From contig JAFFJZ010000016.1 of the NCBI GenBank assembly GCA_018340375.1, positions 4,161,372-4,225,371 on the forward strand: a DNA stretch of 64,000 nucleotides, read 5' to 3'. Below, in pieces: positions 1 through 12,014 of this stretch. Below the pieces are notes generated by a model. It was not told where the DNA came from. It saw only the letters and a list, made by a program, of their open reading frames with translations, and did not search any database. Within the stretch, counting starts at the first letter, position 1; every line of letters starts with the position of its first letter. The translations under genes were made by a program, and so were the position numbers. This DNA is from Gonatopus flavifemur (taxonomy: Eukaryota; Arthropoda; Insecta; Hymenoptera; Dryinidae).

Positions 1-208
1 TTGGGATCTAATCTACTTTCAGTACGTACTTTCGTATAAAAAATCATGAGCGAAATCGGTGATGTGAGCGTGCACACTTTCGTCGAGAAGTAATGGATAT
101 ACATACACATGCATTAATCGACATCGAGATATATCATCCAGCCACCAGGGCATTCATATTCTAGTTCATTCATTGATAAATTCCCGCAGTGTAACGTGTT
201 TATTATAT

Positions 209-216
209 TGGTGCCG
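209..216 (+). promoter_or_regulatory. Candidate primer binding site of the BEL element
   Basis: TGGTGCCG lies just before the gag start at 219. A TGG-starting primer binding site directly after the 5' LTR is usual for LTR elements, so the LTR would end near 205. Only eight bases suggest it and no LTR pair was confirmed. Confidence 0.3.
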
Positions 217-218
217 CT

Positions 219-1061
219 ATGACGGATATGGACGTGCTAAAGAACAAGAGGAAAGTATTGAAGGGTCCTTGTACCCGGATGAAAAATGATATTGATCCCC
301 TAAAAGAAATAACGCCAGCTGTTTTGTCTGAGGTTATGGAACGAAAGGCAAAAATGGATGCATATCAGGAACAGTATCAGAGCATTGAAGATCCTATCGA
401 TGAAATTTAGATTGATGGGAATGACGACGACAGAACGATATTTGAAAATGTTCATTATGCTCTGTCTGCCAGAATGCGTCTCATAATGTATGGGAAGTAC
501 GGTTAATGTTGTTGATCAAAATACTTCTCCCGCCATGGAATGATCCACTTCCACCCATAGTGGTCAGATTCCAAATAAAAGTCATGTAAGACTGCCAAAA
601 ATTAGCTTACCTATATTTTCTGGCAAATACGACGAGTGGGTACCATTTTTTAATGTTCTTGATTCAGTCATAAATAAGAATAACAGTCTCACAAAAATAC
701 AAAAATCCCAATATCTCCGTCATCTCCAACTGGCGATGCAGCTGGCGTTATTCACTCGTTAGAATTATCCAAAGCCAATTATGATGTTGCATTGAAGCTT
801 ATGAAAGATAGATACAATAACAATCGAGTTATTGTGTACAGTCAGATGAAGGAAATATTTGAATTACGTCACATGTATAAAGAGAACCATCAACAATTGG
901 AAACAATAATAGATGGCGTTGCCAAACATCTACGAGCTTTAAATTCGTTGCGTAAACCCACAAATGATTGGGACGATCTTTATATTGACCACGAAAATAG
1001 ATTCAACAACAAACAAAGAGTGGCAGAACCTTCATTGATGGCAATGAGTTGCCTACTCTAA
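219..1061 (+). pseudogene. BEL gag, N-terminal and DUF1759-like region, frameshifted
   Basis: Three fragments in different frames form the start of gag. 219-410 gives a 63-residue charged N-terminus. 592-762 gives a stretch with the motif LPKISLPIFSGKYDEW, typical of the DUF1759 gag core, ending at a TAG at 760. From about 734 the next frame continues with GDAAGVIHSLEL and runs to 1061. Frameshifts therefore lie between about 410 and 590, near 730 and near 1030. The family role is capsid-like particle assembly in the cytoplasm; this copy cannot make a full protein. Confidence 0.8.
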
Positions 1062-1666
1062 ATCAATTGATAGAATTCATCACTGGGAAATGTCAGGCAT
1101 TAGAAGTTATCAGCAATAAAAGCATTCCCGTGGAGGCACGACCCTCAAATTTGAATAATCATAAAACTAAGAAACAAACGATGTCTCATGTATCCACGAT
1201 AAAAAGCAAATGTGTATTCTGCCAGGGTGATCACGTTATCTATTATTGTTCAGAATTTTTGAAATTCTCAAAATCTGCTCGATTGGCAAAAATACGTGAA
1301 CGAAAAATTTGTACGAATTGTCTGCGTTCCCATGCTCATGGTTCCAGTAAATACACTTCAGGAGCTTGTAAGAACTGTGGAGAAGAACATAATACACTTT
1401 TGCATTTAGATTCAACACCCAGATTGAATATCGCTTCCAATAATAAACCCAATGAAAGTGAAGTTGACGAAAATTCAGGTTCACTAGTCTCGGCGTACAG
1501 TACCTTAGCTCAATGCAATTTTTCGTCATTATCAACTGCTCTCATTGATGTTTCCGATGTTAATGGTAAAAGGGTACTCGCTCGTGCATTACTTGACCCC
1601 GGATCGCAGGCTTCGGTCGTGACTAATTGTTTATTTGAGCAATTAATATACCTTCACGTGCTATAA
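1049..1666 (+). pseudogene. BEL gag zinc knuckles and start of protease
   Basis: This 205-residue open stretch continues gag in a new frame. It has two clusters of Cys/His residues (about residues 54-120; CVFC, CTNC and CKNCGEEHN motifs), the nucleic-acid-binding knuckles of gag. It then enters the aspartic protease, where the motif ALLDPGSQASVVT carries D-P-G at the active-site position, as seen in the DUF1758 proteases of this group. The frame is lost at about 1660 within the protease. Confidence 0.8.
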
Positions 1667-1773
1667 ATATATCAATATCTGGAATCAATAAAACATCTCC
1701 TACAGCGAATCGGATGGCAAAAATCAAATTCCAATAGAGATTCACCTCTTACGGGTCAACATTAGATTGCATT

Positions 1774-3812
1774 ATGACTGACGTAATCACGGATAAAATT
1801 CCCAATTTCTCGATCAGTAAACATAGTTCACGCATTCCCAACTGCTTAACATTAGCCGATCCAGGTTTTCATGTACCTTCAGGAATAGATATACTCATTG
1901 GGATAGATTTATTCTGGCAGCTTATATGTGTTGGCCAAATCAAGGCTAATGAGCATCACCCATTGCTACAAAAAACTTTATTAGGATGGATATTAGCCGG
2001 ACGCATCAGTAGCGTAACCAATAAAAACTTACAGATTGATAATTTTCCCATACAAACAAGTTCAGATACTTCACATAATCAATTAGTAAAATTTTGGGAA
2101 TTAGATGATATTCCTGAAGATTGTAATAATTTCACAAGGAATGAACAAGAATGGGTAGATCATTTCTTCAATACATTTTCGCGTGACGCGGACGGCCGCT
2201 TCATAGTCAGACTTCCCTTTAACATTGGAGTTTTGTCACGAATCGGAGACTCGAAACAAATTGCCATGAATCGGTTCAAAGAACTAGAATCAAAATTAAA
2301 TGAAAATCTTGCCCTAAAGGAACAATATTCTCAATTCATCAGAGAATATGAGGATTTGGGACACATGATCGAGATCAATGGAAATGAATTAGATGTTTCA
2401 TCTCCACATTTTTACTTACCCCATCATTGCGTTAGCAAACCAGATAGTCTGACAACAAAACTGCGCGTACTCTTTGATGGCTCATGTGAAACAACCACGG
2501 GTGTCTCCATAAATGATGCATTATTAGTGGGTCCAGTAATACAAGAATTATTTTCAATATTGGTTAGATTCAGAACACACATCTTTGTATTTACCGCAGA
2601 TATTACAAAGATGTACAGACGAATAAGAGTACATCCCTCTAATACTCGATTTCAGCGTATAATATGGCGCTACGATTCCCAGGATGAATTGAAAACTTAT
2701 GAGCTACTGACTGTGACGTACGGTACAGCTTCGGTTTCTTATCTATCCACGCAATGTATGGCACAGTTAGCTGAAGAAGAGTGTAATTCTTCTCCCATCG
2801 GGTCACAGGTCGTCCAGCGCGATTTTTATGTCGATGACTTATTAACAGGCTGCAATTCTATTTGCGCTGCAAAGGAATCCCGCGATCAAGTCATTGAATT
2901 ACTTGACAAGGGAGGTTTCGCTCTTGATGAATGGGCTTCTAACGCGCTCCAAATACCTGACTCTAATCAAATTTCAGCCAGCAATTATGTAATCCACTTT
3001 GATGAAGACACAGAGTCAAAAATTCTCGGTGTACGTTGAATCCTCTAGACGACTGCTTCTTATTCCCCATTAATATTGAAAATAACAATTTTCTAATCAC
3101 GAAGCGTGTTATTTTGTCCGATACTGTCAAGATATTTGATCCTCTTGGAATTCTGGCGCCGGTTGTGATAATCCCCAAACTCCTTATACAGGAGTTATGG
3201 CAATTAGGGAATGATTGGGATGCATCGGTTCCCCAACACATACATACACGCTGGAACAAATTAAAGCTTCAATTAGAATCTTTAAATTCGTTCAAGATAT
3301 CACGATGTGTAAAGTCAACGATTGCTGATCCTGGTCTTGAGATTCACGGATTTTGTGATGCCAGCCAAATGGCTTACGGTGCATGTTTTCATGTGAGATC
3401 AAGTACATGCTCGGGAACTTCACAATTCCGGTTTCTTTGTGCGAAATCGCGAGTTGCCCCTCTTAAAATTCTTTCTATTCCTCGATTGGAGTTGTGTCCA
3501 GCGCGTTTGCTATCGCAATTATTGGACAAAATTAGAGACCCGATAGATCTATTAAATATCCCTATTCATTTGTGGTCCGATTCCACCATTGTGTTCAATT
3601 GGTTGAAGAATTGTTCAAAAAAATTGACAGTATTCGTTGGCAATCGAGTTGCTGAAATACAACGACTAACTAATTCTACTGAGTGGAAGCATGTTTGTTC
3701 TAGTGACAATCCTGCTGATGCAATATCTCGTGGAATGGAACCCTCCGCACTATCTGAGCACCAATTGTGGTGGCAGGGCCCTCTGTGGTTGGGCGATCCG
3801 AAGGAATTATAG
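1774..3812 (+). pseudogene. BEL pol: reverse transcriptase and RNase H, one frameshift
   Basis: Two overlapping frames (1774-3039 and 3036-3812) cover the end of the protease, the reverse transcriptase and RNase H. Visible RT motifs are LRVLFDGSC, FTADITKMYRRIRVHP and the catalytic YVDDLLTG (codons for it near 2828-2850). The second frame holds an RNase-H-like region with GFCDASQMAYGA and, further on, LWSDSTIVFNWL. A one-base shift at about 3030 separates RT from RNase H, and a TAG ends the second frame at 3812. The product would copy element RNA into DNA in a cytoplasmic particle. Confidence 0.85.
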
Positions 3813-5381
3813 CCAGACTCCATTGTTCCTTGTTTAACTACTGAGCTTCCTCAGCTTCGAAAAATTGTTGCAAATGTGGCTCGCGTCAACGAGGATTCCA
3901 TCATCAATTTGTTGGAGCGCTATTCTGATCTGAATAAAATCATTCGCGCAGTTGCTTACTGGCTGTGACTTATTCAATTCGTCAGGGATAGGTCGCAACA
4001 AGATAAAAAATCAGGTCCTATTGATCGTAGTAAGGCGTTACACGCTATATGCCGTTGCGTTCAAAATGCCGTGTTTTTTGACGAAATTCAAGCAATATCT
4101 CGAAATGTTGATATAAACAGAAATAGTGAGTTGATAGCGTTATTACCCTTTTTAGATGATCTGAACCTATTGCGTGTGGGAGGCCGATTGAAAACTTCAA
4201 ACCTAGATTACAATACTAAACATCAAATATTATTGCCTAATAATCACCGATTGACTTATTCAATTATAGAAAATGAACATAAACGTAACATGCATTCTGG
4301 TGTGAGATCCACGGTATATGCGATTAGACAAAATTATAATGCGTTGTCACTACGACAAAAAAGATTATTCAAAATTGTGTCCGTGCTTCAAATGTGAACC
4401 TACTATGTCTACTATAAAAATGGGTGATTAACCCTTAGCAAGAATAGAGCCTCCTAGGGCTTTTGCGAATTGTGGCGTTGACTACGCTGGGCCCCTGCTG
4501 ATGAAAGAGAGCAAAATGCGAAACGCAAAACAAATTGAATCATATATTTCTGTATTTGTATGTTTTTCTACCAACGCGGTGCACATGGAATTGGTCACTG
4601 ATTTGACTGCTGAATCCTTTTTAGGTACATTAAGGAGGTTCATGGCTCGCAGAGGTAAACCAAATAATATTCACTCAGATAATGGCACTAATTTTGTTGG
4701 TGCCTCTTGAGAGCTTGACGAATTATATAAATTCTTTATCGATGAACAAGTGCAAAATAAAATAACTGAATTTCTTTGCGAGTCACAAGTTACCTGGCAT
4801 TTTATTCCTCCCGACGCGCCTCATTATGGAGGCTTGTGGGAGTCAGCAGTCAAGCCGGCCAAAACCCATTTGTATCGCGTGACGCTAAATGCACTCTTAA
4901 CGTATGAAGAGATGTCAACTCTTTTGTATGAAATTGAAGCTATACGTAATTCTAGACCTTCAACGGATCTGAGGATCCACACGATTTGAATTGTTTAACG
5001 CCTGGACATTTCTTGGTCGGTCAGTCATTGAATACATTCGCTCAGCCTAATTCATGCGGAATAAACGAAAACCGATTGTCTCGTTGGCAATATGTTGGGC
5101 AAATGGGACAACACTTTGGGTGGCGCTGGAATTTTAAATATTGAAACAATCTGCAACAACGAAATAAATGGCGTTCCAACATAGGAGCATCATCGTGTGT
5201 AGGACAAATTGTTCCAATTAAATCGCAAAGTACGTCACCGCTGCAATGGCCAATAGGTAGAGTCCAGGAAGTGCATGTTGTTACTGATGGTTTAATGAGG
5301 ACTGCTACTATCAAGACTCCTAACGGTTCATTTGTGAAACCCATTACTAAGCTCTGCATACTGCCAATCGAGACATCATAA
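3813..5381 (+). pseudogene. BEL integrase and DUF5641-type C-terminus, broken
   Basis: Past the stop at 3812 the same frame continues through a second stop near 3967 to 4397 with the integrase N-terminal zinc-binding region (MHSGVRSTVYAIRQNY). A new frame from about 4440 holds the catalytic core. The three acidic positions are still present: VDYAGPL, SDNGTNFVG and GLWESAVKPAK. A TGA at 4708 interrupts the core. After 4989 another frame reads PGHFLVGQSLN and then a DUF5641-like tail to about 5381. The order is normal for BEL elements. At least two frameshifts and three stops make it inactive. Confidence 0.8.
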
Positions 5382-7763
5382 ACATTGTAAATAATGAATC
5401 TATAATTTTAAGTTACTTAAATTGTAACTTCTGATTTATTTAGCCACTAAGAATTTAAATTGCTCTGGAATCATTAATCCCGTATTCTCTATCCTAATTC
5501 ATTCTGTGTTGGAAGTAGAGCCTTCCAAGGGCGCCGATGTACGATTTATAGTTTGTATTTCGCGCTTTTTGTTTACGTGTACTGTTCATTGTGCTTCGGC
5601 ACATTTCGGCCGCCTTCGTCCGTTCTCGGTCGTGGTTGTTTATGGTGTAGCGTCGCGTCTCCTCCAGTCAGCAACGAATCGCCGTCAAGTACGCAACACG
5701 CGTGAGCGAGTACAAAAGTCTCTCCATTAGAAAAAGTTCAACGTGTAAAATGATTAATTTCATGTACGTTCGGAAAGAACCTTCATAAAATGAAAAGAGA
5801 AGGAAAAGTTTCCGATATTCAAATAAAGAGCAAATATTGTTTTTTTGTCCACCGATTCATTCCTATTGATTCCGATGCGGCAACACAATTCAAACCTATT
5901 AATTCCATCTTTTTTATCGGTTTGAACTGAGTTTCTGGATCGGAATCAATCGGATTGTTCAACCAAGGCAAGGATGAACGTTGGTCCATTGCTCGCGATT
6001 TGGAGTTTTTCTTCCGTTTATTTGGTAAACAATCATCGTCTCTCCTCAATCATGCATGTGATCAAAGTTATGGGTACGGAAGTTCGTCCAAATCACTATA
6101 ATCTGTGTATGTCGACAGATTAGCTGCGCATCAAGGCCGTAAAAAATCACTGTCTGATGCCAAAAAACCCAAGCATCACATAGCAACGCTTATTTACACA
6201 TGGCGTAGGTATACTCACGCACTACTAGAGGGGGTTTACAACAATTAATCTGAGAAGAGAAAGATTTAAAATTACATACAATTTACATGAAGTTGTATGG
6301 AAATTATATGTAATTTTGCAAATTTTCCCACTCAAGGAGTTCAAAACCGGGTCCAAATTCATCTCTATCCGGGTCAAAGCACCAGCAGAGATGATTCAAG
6401 AAGATTCATTCAGAGCAGGCTCTCAGATACAGAGGAACCTCGTTTATTTCAACTCTCGGAAATGTGACAGTCTCGTTTATTTCGAGCCGAGAGGGCCACC
6501 ATCAACATGAAGCTCAAGACGGGTTCACATAACCGTCTCTTGATTGAGTGACACTGATCGTTACTGGAAACGCGCCTTGAGATCGTTCAAACGTGGGAGA
6601 GAGGGGAGAAGTTTGGCATTGAAATAAACGAGACGTTTGAGTTGAAATAAACGAGAGTTGGAATGAACGAGGTCTTACTGTAACATGTAAACTTGTCTTG
6701 AGGGCCCAGAGTTGTTCGATTGTTTTTGACTTGTTGTTGACAACCTTGTGAGTGTAAGGTTGCTACAACTCTGCTGCAAGAGTTTTGTAAACTGTACCCT
6801 TATCGTGTATCAACTAGGGAGCTTATATCAAGCTCGTCACAAGCTTGCCTGACAAAATTGCAGTAAGGTTCAATTGCTACCTGGAATTGTGATTATCCAG
6901 TATTTCTGAATCATTCACAACAAATTGTTTCGTCGACGTAATATTTTTCAATTCAACTCCCATATGCTCGAAGAAATTCAAGGGAATTGAACCAATATTC
7001 ACATCAGGTGTGACTGTTATTGCTGGGTACCCTGGCGATTCATTCAAAAGATATTTTTCAAAATTCTCATCAAAAAGTTCTTGGCACCTAACGATTCTTC
7101 AATCTTTTATACACTACATACATAATACACAATCTATACAAAATTTTTACTAATCAAATCTTTATTCAGCATACCATTCGGATCTTCATTTATCTATCTA
7201 TACATTTCTTACTCCTCTTTAAATTATACAGTTCTTCAACTTCATCATTGGTCAATTCAAAGTATTTTACTTCAAATTTCAACGCAAGGAAATCACAGAG
7301 ACGTTGAAAACATTGGACTACAAATGAGCACGGCAAAACGTAATTCCAACAGGGTGGGGTTTAGTTCAGAACTGATGACCGGGGGCGGGGGGGAGGGTTG
7401 AAATGGAAAAATTCTAATGTATGATCCAATCTTATCTGGAGGTGCAGTGCACTCCTGTATTCTATAGGTAGCGGATTATTGACAGTCAAATTCATTGCCA
7501 ACTCGTTTAAGACATTTTATTCCAACAATTTTAAAAAGTGATGTATTTCTGAATTTTGAAAATCGTGTGTAGAGTTCCACACGTTCTCTCTTAGTTCATT
7601 TTAGTAGGTGTGGAGTACCCTATAGCTCCACCCCCGTTTCGCCGCGCGTGACTGCAAATATTTACTTACAAATAAACGGGTTCCAGAGAGATCATGCTTA
7701 TACTATTATAGTATAATGCGCCCGTGGTGGAATTTTCTCTACTGGAGGAGGGGACGAACAATC
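5382..7763. other. Non-coding stretch: possible BEL 3' LTR, then unassigned DNA
   Basis: From 5537 a TGTACG start after the purine-rich CCAAGGGCGCCGA could be the BEL 3' LTR, with its inner end unclear (about 5740). At 5860-5955 two nested inverted pairs (ATTGATTCCGAT with ATCGGAATCAAT, TTCAAACC with GGTTTGAA) make a small hairpin. At 6430-6650 short copies of the phrase 'cgtttatttc' appear in both orientations. I see no gene in 5760-7763; the last part should include the 3' UTR of the minus-strand transporter. Confidence 0.4.
7516..7521 (-). terminator. Candidate polyadenylation signal of the transporter gene
   Basis: AATAAA on the minus strand lies about 245 bases past the transporter stop codon at 7764. 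It is the first good hexamer I noticed there. Such hexamers are common by chance in AT-rich DNA. Confidence 0.35.
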
Positions 7764-8790
7764 CTAAAGATCGTTTTTCAGTGACATATCTAAACAGAAA
7801 TTGTCGTAAGCGTACATAGAACTGAGTTTATCCTCTGGAATACTCGCAAAACTCTGAAGAGTTACATTTTTCGATTGCGAAAATATATTTGATATACTGG
7901 TTTTGCCGTAAAAGTTTTCCGACGGAGAGGATGAATCTTCGGATTCACCGGAGAATTTCTCCTCGATCTCCTCCAAGCTACGTCCCCGAGTTTCCGGAAG
8001 GATTGTTATTGCGAAAATAGCGCCTACTGAACCGACAGCGGCGAATATCCACATAGTTCTTTCCAAACCAATTCCCGCGTTAACTGTCGGATACATCTTA
8101 ATGGTGAGGAAAGTTAATAATTGTACTATACTTGTCGTGAAACCACCTAAGGGTCCTCGATACTTCAACGGATACAATTCCGATGTCATGACCCATGGTA
8201 ACGTTAAGAAACCTATCATGGATGCAGCCACGTGACCACTGATACACACCAACGGCACCCAAGAGGGTAATGTGAAACTGTAGAAAGATGGAAATGGATC
8301 AATGGAATCCTCAATATGCAAGATTATGTATATGCACACGAACCTGATTGAGAATGCTACACCCATGGCGGAGACTGCCATTCCAAATCCGCTGACGAAT
8401 GTTAGCATTTTTCGACCAAAATTATTCGCCAGAACAGCACCCGCTATCGAAGCTAGAAGTCTAATGAATCCGATTCCAACGCTTCCTATGTACTCGTTCA
8501 CGTTGACTCCCACATCTTTCAGTACACTTACAGCGTAGAATAAAATAATATAGATTCCGGAGAGTTGTTGAAGGATGAAAAAACATAGTAATATCACGAA
8601 AGGTTTCCACACTTTCGGAGTGAGTAATTCTTTCAATACTTTGCTCTTTTCCTTCTCTTGATTGACATTGCATAGTTCTTTGTATTCGGCATCTGCGTTC
8701 AAACCAGCCCCACGTAGCCACAACAACGATTCTTGAGCCTCTTTCATACGCCCCCTGGAAGCTAGCCAAACCGGAGTTTCCGGTATCATT
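7764..8790 (-). CDS. Tret1-like sugar transporter, exons 3-4 (C-terminal two thirds)
   Basis: This encodes the second half of a major-facilitator sugar porter of the facilitated trehalose transporter type, a plasma-membrane protein moving trehalose or related sugars. The sugar-porter signatures are clear: PETPVWLASRGR at the start, NFGRK in the loop between membrane helices, ELYPLKYRG, and PETRGRSLEEIEE after the last helix, followed by a polar cytoplasmic tail to the stop at 7764. It starts at a splice acceptor (ttctag) just before 8790; one base here completes a codon begun in exon 2 at 40481, giving TRMIPETP across the join. A 66-base stretch at 8343-8278 has GT/AG ends and is probably an intron although it stays open. 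The exact substrate cannot be told from sequence. Confidence 0.92.
8278..8343 (-). other. Probable 66-base intron inside the transporter ORF
   Basis: On the minus strand the stretch begins GTTCGT after ATCAG and ends with a pyrimidine-rich TTTCTACAG. Its length is a multiple of three, so the frame stays open if it is retained. It would insert 22 residues (starting FVCIYI) in a membrane helix that in sugar porters runs straight into LPSWVPLVCI. Removing it restores the family length, so I take it as spliced. Confidence 0.7.
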
Positions 8791-8856
8791 CTAGAAAATA
8801 CGATTCATCATTTGTTATATTTTATTTTGTTTCAGGTCTGAAATGAATGTCACACT

Positions 8857-9355
8857 GAGTCAAACTTTCTGAAGTGGGCCACTAAAAGTTGACTAGTTGA
8901 ATTTTATATTTTGCATTGCATATTCTTGAAGGTTTATATCTCAAAATGGTTGTCCTGAAATTTTTTTGAAAAATTTCAATTTGTTCAAAAGTTATGAACA
9001 AATGAATTTTTAGACACTTTTTTTTCAAATGTCCATTATTCACAGAATTTTTGATAAAAGTGTACCAAATTTTGAGGGTAACTATAAAAATAGTCAAAGA
9101 ATACGATTCTGTATTCGTTTTAACGAAAAAATGTTATTTATCTATCAATAATTAATTTTGCAATAAACCATTCACAATTCATCTAACTTCTCGTATGGTT
9201 AGAACAATAATTTTTTTCAGCTTTTATTCTTCAAACATTTCCCTAACTAAACGTTGAAGAAAATTTTTGTGTTTTTCAAAAGGAAAAAACTTACGAATTT
9301 TCAAACACTGCCGCAGGGGTGGTGCTGCGGCTGCACGCGCAGGCGATACTACGGT
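8857..9355 (+). repeat. Left terminal inverted repeat of the 8857-12512 transposon
   Basis: It matches the reverse complement of 12015-12512 with scattered differences, up to a GC-rich inner block (GGTGCTGCGGCTGCACG) after which the two sides diverge. Confidence 0.85.
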
Positions 9356-9567
9356 GCCACATGCACGTCTCTAGCAAGCACTTATCTATTGATATGTGTC
9401 TTTAATATTCACATTTGCATGTTGTATAAAACAATTTTTAATATGGATAATTTTATTTGCAAACGTTCAATACAACACTTTCGGCAGTATTAGAAATGAT
9501 CTTACATTCAAGACTTTTCATATTGAAAAGTTTGAAGCAATGATACTGCCTGGTACTCCCTATAGTT

Positions 9568-11650
9568 TTAGCTTGTGTGAAACGTCTTTCCAAGTCTTTT
9601 TTTATGCTTTTCATATTCCTCAATTGGACAGAAATCAAAATTAATTTTTTTGAAAAAACCACGAGCCCATTCAAAAAGTTTTCGCGGCGTTGCAATCGTC
9701 TTATTTTGTGAGCTCGCACGATAAGCACTCCTTTCGACGCATCCACCGATGCCATCGCAAGCTTCTTTGCCGTGCGCAGTCGCAAAGAAGTGCCACTCAG
9801 CTGACGAACCGAACTCTCTTTCGTGATATAATAAATTCAAAAGATTAAAACGATTCTTATATTGGGACCCAGCTCCATCAAGAAAGTAATGAATTTTTCC
9901 AAAATTTCATTCACCAAACTTCGTTTTTAAAAATTTGATCATTTTTGTGTTGTACAAATGCACTCCGATGGCATCGTGATTTTCATATTCTGAAAAAACC
10001 ACGTAATTTATGTTGTTGATAATATTATTTTTTCTTTGATAAATCACGTAGACATGTTATGTGACCTGAATCTTGCTCCAGTGTTGAGACTGGATAGCAT
10101 CCTGAACGTGGAATGAATAATTTTCAAAAAAATCAAGTGTAACAAGGAAGTCACCATCTTCAAGTGCATTTTTCAAGTGCTCTGGATACGCTGTTTGAGA
10201 CTTAGCAATGAAGTCGTGTTTTGGAATATTTGGCAATTCAGTGGTTAGATTTGAAAAAAAAATAATGTTACTTTTCGTTTGAGTGAGTAATTGACATCTG
10301 AAAATTGAAAATTAAAACTCATGATTGTTACTCAATAGCATATTAACAAATTTATCTACAGAATGTATATACCCGTCTGTTGTGAGCCACTGATTGAGAG
10401 AAATTTTTTTGATTTTATAATTTTGTAAAAATATTTCCAAGTCTTTCATTATCTTTGACGTTCCAGGGCACTTATTACAATTTCCCAAGTCACACTTTTC
10501 GGATGCGTTTTCACAGATCATTTTTTCGAGATAATCGTGATAAGTATTTTTAAGATCAATTTTTTTACGGGCAAGTTCTTCTTTTAAGCCTCTCAATTTA
10601 AGCCGAATATTGCCGTGTATCTTACAAACACAAACATTGTGTGTGCCTTTAGTACCTACTGGTATGCATTTCTGTGGTCTCAATGCTCTGAATGCGGATG
10701 AGTAAATTTAAACGTCCGTATTATTATTCAAAAAATGACCGTGTAAATTTCTTGTATCACCCAGCAGAAGGCGTTTCTGAACAAAACATTTCATAATTTC
10801 AGATTTAAACACGTTAAAATAATCGATTGATTTGAATTTTGTCAAATTGTAATTGTGACTTTCAAAATTCTTTTAATAAAATTTGTTTATGTCTCGAAAA
10901 TAAAAATTGGATCTACGTTTTTGTAATCTCAACTTACTGTTTCGTGTTGACGTTTCTCATCAACTACAACAGATTTAAAATCTCTCACTCCAGGCATAAC
11001 TCGGCTAACGTCGTCCGATGAAAAAAATTCTTTAACTTTTGATATTACATCCACACTCATGGCTCGGCCTTTTTTTTATCCGGACGTGTACCGTAGCCTC
11101 GATTATCACGCAAACTTTTAGCAATAGAAGCCATAAGTCTACTTACACCAAATTCTCTTGCGATTTTGCGAATCGACCAGTTCACAGTTATTGATGTCAA
11201 CAATGGCATTTCTTCACTCCGAGATGTAGCACGAGATAAAGCTATTTCAATATCACTAATATAGTTACTTAGATCACTACTGCTGCAACCATTTGAATTC
11301 TTACCAACACCGATTGATTTCAATACAAGCTGATTATCTTGATCGGACAAATTTAAATGCAAATTTTTTGCAGGTGATGCCGTAATTGCTTCTTGAACTG
11401 CAATTGCTAGTCTCAATCTTTTTCTTTCGTCATCCACAGATTCACACACATAATCACAGTCGTCATTTGTCTCGGATATTTCAGATTCATCTTTTTCTTC
11501 TGTTTCCATTCCTTCTTTCCCATGTTCTTTCAACTTTTCATCTTCTTGTTGCTTCTCTTCCTGATTCTCGGTTTTTTCAAACTTCACCGACTCTAAATTC
11601 CGATACAGCTGCCCTTTGCACGTAGCACATACATACCAAATATAAATCAC
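9568..11650 (-). pseudogene. Broken transposase of the 8857-12512 element
   Basis: Read on the minus strand, the pieces come in order. 11650-11057: an acidic N-terminal part, then SIRKIAREFGVSRLMASIAK, a helix-turn-helix-like DNA-binding stretch. From 11055 (frameshift): SSDDVSRVMPGVRDFKSV up to a GTAAGT donor near 10942. From about 10777, after a TTGTTCAG acceptor: KRLLLGDTRNL, a TAA, then LRPQKC and GTHNVCVCKIHGN (10683-10312) with a Cys-rich CDLGNCNKCPG and QWLTTDG. About 10205-10080: LDFFENYSFHVQDAIQ. About 9895-9568: YFLDGAGSQYKNRFN and WHFFATAHGKEACDGIGG. The acidic residues in LDFFENYSF and FLDGAGSQY suit an RNase-H-fold nuclease (inference). At least one frameshift and several stops make it inactive. 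Confidence 0.7.
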
Positions 11651-12014
11651 TAAAATTTGTATAATTTCCCGAAAAAAAAGTCAAGTTTTTTCTGTGACAA
11701 TTATGCTTTTTTTTATTAAACGGATTACAGCATTTCAGTAGTGGTGTCATGATGACAAAAGGCCGACCGAAATAACGAACACTACATTTGTAGACGAATG
11801 TAAACAACTACGAAAGTAATAAACAAATGCGAACGCGTATAAGCCTCGCACACGCGAGCGCTTCGCATTTGTTTATCCATGGGCGGTGAATTTGAAACTT
11901 AAAATTTTTTTTATTGGACTAAAACCATTGCGTTTAAAACAAAATTGAAATTTACAAAAGTCGGTTTTGAGAATCGCAGGACATGTATTTCCTAGCTGCA
12001 AAGTTTGGATACGA

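Larger units (their letters stand above)
1..5760 (+). mobile_element. BEL/Pao LTR retrotransposon, decayed
   Basis: The plus strand carries, in the order expected for BEL/Pao elements, a gag with the DUF1759-type core, CCHC zinc knuckles, a DUF1758-type aspartic protease, reverse transcriptase, RNase H, a DDE integrase and a DUF5641-type tail. The reading frame changes at least six times and has several in-frame stops, so the copy is dead. The 5' LTR lies mostly or wholly left of the window. I could not match bases 1-205 to the 3' end, so the LTR pair is unconfirmed. A 3' LTR may start near 5537 after a purine-rich stretch. The family assignment is firm from the domain set; the ends are not. 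Confidence 0.85.

Noticed and set aside
1..205. 5' LTR of the BEL element.
   Set aside because: I could not align it to 5537-5760; it may be only the inner end of the LTR or leader.
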